Part shown: one piece after another, positions 6,031 to 10,352 of the stretch
Position numbering within the stretch: the first letter of the stretch is position 1
Layout: each line of letters starts with the position of its first letter
Notes under the pieces: generated by a model
What the model was told of the DNA's origin: nothing
What the model saw: only the letters and a program-made list of their open reading frames with translations
Databases searched by the model: none
Program-made: the position numbers and the translations under genes
NCBI GenBank assembly: GCA_030684415.1
Contig: JAUXNL010000054.1
Location: 1 to 10,352 of the forward strand
Source: Moraxellaceae bacterium
GTDB lineage: Bacteria > Pseudomonadota > Gammaproteobacteria > Pseudomonadales > Moraxellaceae
Reading direction: 5' to 3'
DNA length: 10,352 nt

Positions 6031-6153
6031 TCAAAGATAGGCGTAGAGACCGACAGCCACATGGTTGCCGGAAACAGGGGCGGCCGACACCGGAATATTG
6101 TCGACAGAGGTCAGTTCATAGTCGATTTTCACGAAGCGGACCGAAACGCCACC
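6031..6153 (-). pseudogene. 3' fragment of an outer-membrane beta-barrel gene
   Basis: The last 40 codons read as the end of an outer-membrane barrel: GGVSVRFVKIDYELTSVDNI, then PVSAAPVSGNHVAVGLYAYL, with alternating polar and hydrophobic residues in GNHVAVGLYAYL. There is no start for it. Upstream of about 6153 the frame loses this character (CPLALIIGVSRLPARRG). The matching front part of the gene lies at 6594-6989 on the same strand, so an insert of roughly 410-440 bp separates the two. The barrel family cannot be named from the remains. Confidence 0.7.
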
Positions 6154-6249
6154 CTGGCACTTCGTTTGCCCGGTCTTGGGGTGACCAGTCAGCCCTCGCC
6201 TTGCAGGCAGCCTAGAAACACCGATAATCAACGCCAGAGGACAAACACC

Positions 6250-6489
6250 ATGAACAACACCGAAAACCTGATTCTCGAACACTTGCGCGGCATGCGGTCA
6301 GACCTTGCCAGCATCAAGGACGACATGCGCGAAGTGAAGGCCCGTGTGACCAGCATCGAGACCGCTATAGGCGGCATCAAGCGCGACATGGGCGGACTGT
6401 ACAGCGATATCGCCTAACAGCATGGCCGGTATGACCGGCTAGCAGAGCGCATTGAGCGTATCGAGCGGCGGCTAGACATAGCCGAATGA
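6250..6489 (+). pseudogene. Small coiled-coil protein gene with an in-frame TAA
   Basis: The ATG at 6250 has AGAGGA eight nt upstream (6236-6241). The frame gives 55 residues with strong heptad character: LILEHLRGMRSDLASIKDDM and REVKARVTSIETAIGGIKRD. It then meets TAA at 6415-6417. Beyond the stop the same frame continues with QHGRYDRLAERIERIERRLD and IAE to a TGA at 6487-6489, which is clearly the missing end of a protein of about 79 residues. Small proteins of this LILEHLR...RIERRLDIAE pattern are common hypothetical proteins in proteobacteria (from memory) and have no known function. The gene either makes a shortened 55-aa product, is dead, or is read through. It sits inside the split outer-membrane gene on the opposite strand and brings its own terminator. 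Confidence 0.75.
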
Positions 6490-6516
6490 AAAAACCCGGG
6501 ACTTCCCGGGTTTTTT
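6489..6516 (+). terminator. Terminator of the small coiled-coil gene
   Basis: A perfect 13-bp stem AAAAAACCCGGGA / TCCCGGGTTTTTT whose first A is the last base of the gene's TGA. It is compact and ends in six Ts, so the inserted gene is a self-contained transcription unit. Confidence 0.88.
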
Positions 6517-6593
6517 ATGCCTGAAAGTCGAGCAGAGCGACGGCAGCGGCAACACGAGAGGGCGCCCGATACGCGTACTTTCCGGTCTAGGAG

Positions 6594-6989
6594 ACCGAAT
6601 TGCTTGCCCACCGGCAACCAGTTGTACTCGACCGAAGCGCCTTGGGCCGTATCGAACTTCCCGGTTTCAGAGCCCCCGTTATCAATACTGATCTTGTACT
6701 TGGGCGAAAAGTGCGTAACCAGACCAGCGCCCAGACGATGATTGCCGATGCGATAGAAAACCTGGCCGTCCACCGTGTTCAGGGTGAAGCGCATGCTGCC
6801 ATTGGTGGCGGTGACAGAATCGAGGTGATGCCCGACCAATGCCTGCACCGACCATGGGCTGTCTTTGAACTCCAGACTGGGGCCGACGCCGATATAGAAG
6901 AGTGAGCCGGCGTTGAGCTCTTCACTTTCGCCGTTGGTATAAATGACCGTAGCCAAGGTGTCGCCGCCCGCACTGAGGCCGGTCGCACG
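6594..6989 (-). pseudogene. 5' and central part of an outer-membrane beta-barrel gene
   Basis: The frame reads ATGLSAGGDTLATVIYTNGE, later FYIGVGPSLEFKDSPWSVQA, then GQVFYRIGNHRLGAGLVTHF and GASVEYNWLPVGKQFG. Amphipathic strands alternating with Gly/Asn/Asp turns are the mark of an outer-membrane barrel. Its 5' side ends abruptly: an in-frame TGA (plus 6990-6992) stands where the signal peptide should join, at the edge of structured repeat copy B. Its 3' side ends after KQFG at about 6594, where the insert with the coiled-coil gene begins. With the 40-codon tail at 6031-6153 it accounts for perhaps 170 codons of the gene. Both the secretion signal and continuity are lost, so it cannot make a working porin-like protein. 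Confidence 0.75.
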
Positions 6990-6994
6990 TCATT

Positions 6995-7075
6995 CCGGGT
7001 CGCGAATCAATCACGCCCTAGTGATTGTTTCCGCCAGTGATTCCGGACATGTGCCGGAATCACTGGCGGAAACAA
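6995..7075. repeat. Structured repeat core, copy B
   Basis: It shares 21 identical bases at the left (6995-7015) and 20 identical bases in the middle (7039-7058) with copy A. The first hairpin has loop GCCCTA. The second is a 22-bp perfect stem (7025-7046/7054-7075) with the same ACATGTG loop as copy A. The terminal repeats of the 169-bp element are absent here, so the core exists without them. It sits where the 5' end of the outer-membrane gene should be. Confidence 0.75.
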
Positions 7076-7223
7076 CGCCGCAGATGATTGGCTTGATTTT
7101 TCATCGGCCTTGAGCCTGCGAAAGATCGAGGCGCTCCGATGGAAATACGCTCAGGCCAAGAGCGCCGGAGCGCATGCCATCGGGCCCCTGAGGGGATGGG
7201 CCACTGTCGGGCGTGCCGTCCGC

Positions 7224-7889
7224 TCAGGCCGGGCGCAGATGCGTCTCGACACCGCTGGTGGTGCCCAGCAGCAGCACATCGGCAGGGCGCAGCGCGAACA
7301 TGCCGTTAGTAACGACGCCGGTGATGTTGTTCAGGCGCTCTTCCATCTGGCGGGCAACGGGCATGGGCAAGTTCCACACGTCGAGGATCACATTCCCGTT
7401 GTCGGTCACCACGCCATCACGGTAGACGGGGTTGCCACCCAGCTTCACCAGTTCACGCGCGACATAAGAGCGCGCCATCGGAATCACTTCGACCGGCAAC
7501 GGAAAGCGGCCGAGCTGTTCCACGCGTTTGCTGGCATCGCAGATGCAGACGAACTTGCGCGCCACGGCCGCGACGATTTTCTCGCGCGTGAGCGCGGCAC
7601 CGCCGCCTTTGATCATCTCCAGCGCATGATTGATTTCGTCGGCGCCATCCACATAAACACTGATGCTGCCCACGGTGTTGAGGTCGAGCACCTCGATGCC
7701 GATCTTGCGCAGGCGGTCAGCGGTGGCCTGCGAGCTGGCCACGGCGCCGGGAATATCGTCGCGCATCCGTGCCAGCCCTTCGATGAAGAAATTGGCGGTG
7801 GAGCCGGTGCCCACGCCCAGAATTTCGCCGGGCTCCACATGCGCAAGAGCGGCCTCGGCAACGGCTCTTTTAAGGGCGTCCTGGGACAT
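7224..7889 (-). CDS. rpiA: Ribose-5-phosphate isomerase A
   Basis: A 221-aa cytoplasmic enzyme of normal length that interconverts ribose 5-phosphate and ribulose 5-phosphate in the non-oxidative pentose phosphate pathway. The family motifs are intact: the phosphate loop GVGTGSTANFF (25-35), DGADEI (81-86) and KGGGAALTREK (94-104), with Glu103 as the catalytic base and Asp81/Asp84 in the active site. The start at 7889 has GGAG (plus-strand CTCC 7897-7900) seven nt upstream; the longer frame adds only MPNRSPT. It is divergent from ilvA across a 127-bp spacer. A -10-like TACAAT on the minus strand (7918-7923) would give a leader of about 22 nt. The 148 bp downstream to repeat B hold short GC-rich inverted repeats but no clear terminator. 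Confidence 0.97.
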   Translation of the reverse strand: MSQDALKRAVAEAALAHVEPGEILGVGTGSTANFFIEGLARMRDDIPGAVASSQATADRLRKIGIEVLDLNTVGSISVYVDGADEINHALEMIKGGGAALTREKIVAAVARKFVCICDASKRVEQLGRFPLPVEVIPMARSYVARELVKLGGNPVYRDGVVTDNGNVILDVWNLPMPVARQMEERLNNITGVVTNGMFALRPADVLLLGTTSGVETHLRPA

Positions 7890-8016
7890 GGTCGGGCTCC
7901 GGTTCGGCAAAACGCGGATTGTACAGCCGCCGCGCCGCCGCCGTCGCCTCCGGGGCTGACCGGGGCCGGCGCAGTGCTGTTACCATGGCGGCCATCAACA
8001 GGCGGATGGCGTCACC

Positions 8017-9528
8017 ATGCTGGAAGGCTATGTAAAGAAGATCCTGCGCGCGCGCGTTTACGATGTGGCCATCGAATCGCCGCTCGACGAGGCCCGCAGC
8101 CTGACGCGCCGGCTCAAGAACCGCGTGTTGCTCAAGCGCGAAGACTTGCAGCCGGTGTTCTCGTTCAAGCTGCGCGGGGCGTACAACAAGATTGCCCAGC
8201 TCTCTGAAGACGAACGCCAGCGCGGCGTGATTTGCGCCTCCGCGGGTAATCATGCGCAAGGCGTGGCGCTGGCCGCGCGTGAGCTGGGCATTCGCGGCAC
8301 CATCGTCATGCCGCAGACCACGCCCGACATCAAGGTCAATGCCGTGAAAGCGCTGGGTGGCCATGTGGTGCTCGCGGGCGATGCTTACGACGAAGCCTAT
8401 GCCCATGCCGTCAAACTGGGCGCCGAGAAGGGCTACACCTTCGTACACCCGTATGACGATCCAGACGTGATTGCCGGCCAGGGCACTATCGCCATGGAAA
8501 TCCTGCGTCAGCACACGGGGCCCATCGACGCCATTTTTGTGCCTGTCGGTGGTGGTGGTATTGCGGCCGGTATCGCGGCGTATGTGAAGTATGTGCGCCC
8601 GGAAACCAAAGTGATTGGCGTGGAGCCGGAAGATGCCGCCTGCCTGGCGGCGGCACTGAAGGCGCGCCGCCGGGTGACGCTCGATCAGGTCGGGCTGTTT
8701 GCCGATGGCGTGGCGGTGGCGCAAATCGGCGCCGAAACCTGGAAAGTGCTGAAAGATCACATCGACGAAGTGATTACCGCCAGCACGGATGAAATGTGTG
8801 CGGCCATCAAGGACATTTTTGATGACACGCGCGCCATTGCGGAGCCCGCGGGTGCGCTGGCGCTGGCCGGCCTTAAGAAATATGTGGCACGCGAAGGCGG
8901 CGAGGGCCGTACGCTGATTGCCATCAACTCTGGCGCGAACATGAACTTCGATCGCCTGCGCCACATCTCCGAACGCACCGAGCTTGGTGAAAAGCGCGAA
9001 GGCATTTTTGCGGTGACGCTGCCGGAGAAGCCGGGCGCCTTCAAGGCGTTCTGCCAGGCGTTGGGCAAGCGCAACATCACCGAATTCAATTACCGTTATG
9101 CCGATGCGCGCGAGGCGCGTGTTTTTGTGGGCGTGCAACTGCGCAATGGTGATGCCGAGCGCGCAGAATTGGCCGCCGGCCTTGAGAAAAAGGGCTATCC
9201 GGTGCTCGACTTGTCCGATAACGAAATGGCCAAGCTGCATATCCGCCATCTGGTGGGCGGCCATGCGGGCGTGGTGGATGAGCGCCTGTTCCGTTTCGAA
9301 TTTCCGGAGCGGCCCGGCGCGCTGATGAATTTCCTCACGCGCATTGAAGCCAAATGGAATATCTCGCTATTCCATTACCGCAACCATGGGGCGGCTTACG
9401 GTCGCGTGCTGGTGGGCCTGCAACTCGGTGAGCGGAATCTCAAGGAACTGGCGGAATCTCTGGATGCCGTTGGCTATCCCTGGCACGACGAAACCGACAA
9501 TCCGGCGTATCAGCTTTTTTTGCGCTGA
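8017..9528 (+). CDS. ilvA: Biosynthetic threonine ammonia-lyase (threonine deaminase)
   Basis: A 503-aa PLP enzyme converting L-threonine to 2-oxobutanoate and ammonia, the committed step of isoleucine synthesis. The catalytic domain covers about residues 1-320. Lys51 in SFKLRGAYNK (49-58) forms the Schiff base with PLP, SAGNHAQGVA (75-84) is the substrate loop, and GGGGIAAG (178-185) binds the phosphate of PLP. Two ACT-like regulatory modules follow, at about 327-398 (FAVTLPEKPGAFKAF) and 423-495 (LFRFEFPERPGALMNFL). The length and double ACT domain mark the isoleucine-inhibited biosynthetic form rather than the short catabolic TdcB type. The ATG at 8017 is the only in-frame start near the conserved beginning MLEGYVKKIL, with a weak upstream site. 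No attenuator-like leader peptide is evident. Confidence 0.97.
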   Translation: MLEGYVKKILRARVYDVAIESPLDEARSLTRRLKNRVLLKREDLQPVFSFKLRGAYNKIAQLSEDERQRGVICASAGNHAQGVALAARELGIRGTIVMPQTTPDIKVNAVKALGGHVVLAGDAYDEAYAHAVKLGAEKGYTFVHPYDDPDVIAGQGTIAMEILRQHTGPIDAIFVPVGGGGIAAGIAAYVKYVRPETKVIGVEPEDAACLAAALKARRRVTLDQVGLFADGVAVAQIGAETWKVLKDHIDEVITASTDEMCAAIKDIFDDTRAIAEPAGALALAGLKKYVAREGGEGRTLIAINSGANMNFDRLRHISERTELGEKREGIFAVTLPEKPGAFKAFCQALGKRNITEFNYRYADAREARVFVGVQLRNGDAERAELAAGLEKKGYPVLDLSDNEMAKLHIRHLVGGHAGVVDERLFRFEFPERPGALMNFLTRIEAKWNISLFHYRNHGAAYGRVLVGLQLGERNLKELAESLDAVGYPWHDETDNPAYQLFLR

Positions 9529-9567
9529 AAGGTTTCTGAGCGGCGGCGTGCTAGCAGTGGCACTTCA

Positions 9568-9601
9568 CTCCAACTCTCAGCGCAAGCGAGGAGAGTTGGA
9601 G
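9568..9601. terminator. Hairpin between convergent ilvA and rlmI-like gene
   Basis: An 11-bp perfect stem CTCCAACTCTC / GAGAGTTGGAG whose 12-nt centre can fold further into a short GC stem capped by a GCAA tetraloop (9580-9587). It lies between two convergent stop codons 83 bp apart, where a shared terminator is expected. It lacks a T tract on either strand, so it may work as an mRNA 3'-end stabiliser instead. Confidence 0.5.
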
Positions 9602-9611
9602 CACGATGGCC

Positions 9612-10352
9612 TCAAGCCGGCAGGATGCGCGCGAAAACCGATTTCAGATATTCCGTTTCCGGAATCGCCGGATGGATCGGGTGGTCGCCGCCTTGGTGGC
9701 CGTGATGCACGATTTGCGCGGCACGGTCGATATGACGTGAGGCGCCACGCACCACATCCACCAGCTCTTCACGCGCAAGATGCATGGAGCAGGAACCGGA
9801 TACCAGGAGGCCTTCGCGGTTAAGCAGGCGCATGGCCAGCTCGTTGGCGCGACGGTAGGCCAGCAGGCCGTTCTTGTGATCCTTGCGGCGGGTGATGAAG
9901 GCCGGCGGATCGAGCACGATTACGTCGAATTTTTCGCCGCTTTGCTTCAGCGCCGTCATCACGTCGAAGGCATCGCCCTGCAGGGTTTTGACCTTGTCGC
10001 CTACGCCATTGAGCGCGGCATTGCGCGCCACCAGCTCAAGCGCTGTGCCGGAAGAATCCACGCAGGTCACCTCACTGGCACCAAACGCGGCCGCCTGCAC
10101 ACCCCAGCCACCGATATATGAAAACACGTCGAGCACGCGCTTGCCTTTCACCCAGTGCGCCAGCTCGGCACGGGCATCGCGGTGATCGTAGAACCAGCCT
10201 GTTTTCTGGCCATCACGAATCGGGGCGATGAATTTCACGCCATTCTCGATCAGCTCGACTTCGTCCGGCACTTCGCCAGCAGCCACTTCGACATAGCCTT
10301 GCATGCCTTCGACTTCGCGCATCTTGCCGTTGTTGCGGAAGAGGATGCCGCG
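9612..10352 (-). CDS. rlmI: RlmI-like 23S rRNA (cytosine-C5) methyltransferase, 5' end outside window
   Basis: The window holds the C-terminal 246 residues; the frame runs off the right edge (RGILFRNNGKMREVEG), so the N-terminal PUA domain and start are missing. The class I SAM-dependent methyltransferase fold is evident. GQKTGWFYDHRDAR (about visible residues 48-61) is the family signature, VLDVFSYIGGWGVQAA (73-88) is the SAM-binding motif I, and VDSS (98-101) is the acidic strand-2 end. FDVIVLDPPAF (142-152) is motif IV, and SGSCSM (185-190) contains a conserved Cys. The C-terminal HPIHPAIPETEYLKSVFARI matches the RlmI ending. RlmI methylates C1962 of E. coli 23S rRNA. Close relatives with this architecture exist, so the exact target base is an inference. 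It converges with ilvA. Confidence 0.85.
   Translation of the reverse strand, partial: RGILFRNNGKMREVEGMQGYVEVAAGEVPDEVELIENGVKFIAPIRDGQKTGWFYDHRDARAELAHWVKGKRVLDVFSYIGGWGVQAAAFGASEVTCVDSSGTALELVARNAALNGVGDKVKTLQGDAFDVMTALKQSGEKFDVIVLDPPAFITRRKDHKNGLLAYRRANELAMRLLNREGLLVSGSCSMHLAREELVDVVRGASRHIDRAAQIVHHGHQGGDHPIHPAIPETEYLKSVFARILPA

Noticed and set aside
7110..8207. 365-aa open frame antisense to rpiA and running into ilvA
   Set aside because: It mirrors rpiA codons and has a composition dominated by H, R, A and G; rpiA has all catalytic motifs on the other strand.
7870..9264. 464-aa open frame antisense to ilvA
   Set aside because: It is rich in H, R, Q and A, mirrors the codon pattern of ilvA, and has no ribosome site or family motif.

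Overview
The window looks like the chromosome of a GC-rich gammaproteobacterium. The cytochrome c5 with its extra C-terminal Cys pair, the divergent rpiA/ilvA pair, the two-ACT-domain IlvA and the RlmI-type methyltransferase all fit that class. An oil-degrader or pseudomonad-type lineage is possible, but the species is an inference I cannot settle from sequence alone. Conserved housekeeping genes occupy the right-hand two thirds. Accessory genes, repeats and gene wreckage occupy the left third and a patch near 6.0-7.1 kb.

Region by region. 1-200: no supported gene, one degenerate palindromic repeat. 200-1040: an unrecognised 119-aa protein divergent from a SinR-like XRE regulator, sharing a control region with TTGCG-type repeats. 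1041-1660: no convincing gene. 1660-1828: an AT-rich control region with inverted and direct repeats. 1829-3444: a hipB-hipA toxin-antitoxin operon. 3441-3609: a 169-bp miniature element with 19-bp terminal inverted repeats, placed so that its first bases supply the hipA stop codon. 3676-3972: a doubtful 98-aa reading frame on the minus strand. 4102-4986: a BASS-family sodium-coupled symporter. 5258-5719: cytochrome c5 on the minus strand, sharing a strong bidirectional terminator with the symporter. 5904-5980: tRNA-Arg(CCG) with its own terminator. 6031-6989: remains of an outer-membrane beta-barrel gene on the minus strand. That gene is split by an insert carrying a small coiled-coil gene, which itself has an in-frame stop, and it is cut at its 5' end by a second copy of a structured repeat. 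7224-7889: rpiA on the minus strand. 8017-9528: ilvA. 9612-10352: the 3' part of a RlmI-like methyltransferase, convergent with ilvA.

How the genes relate. HipB should repress hipBA through the repeats overlapping its promoter and hold the HipA kinase in check. RpiA (pentose phosphate pathway) and IlvA (first committed step to isoleucine) are divergent neighbours but work in separate pathways. The most unusual part is the repeat and debris layer. One structured repeat core occurs twice, once inside the element abutting hipA and once at the broken 5' end of the outer-membrane gene. Its two copies keep identical loop sequences while some stem base pairs differ in a compensating way.
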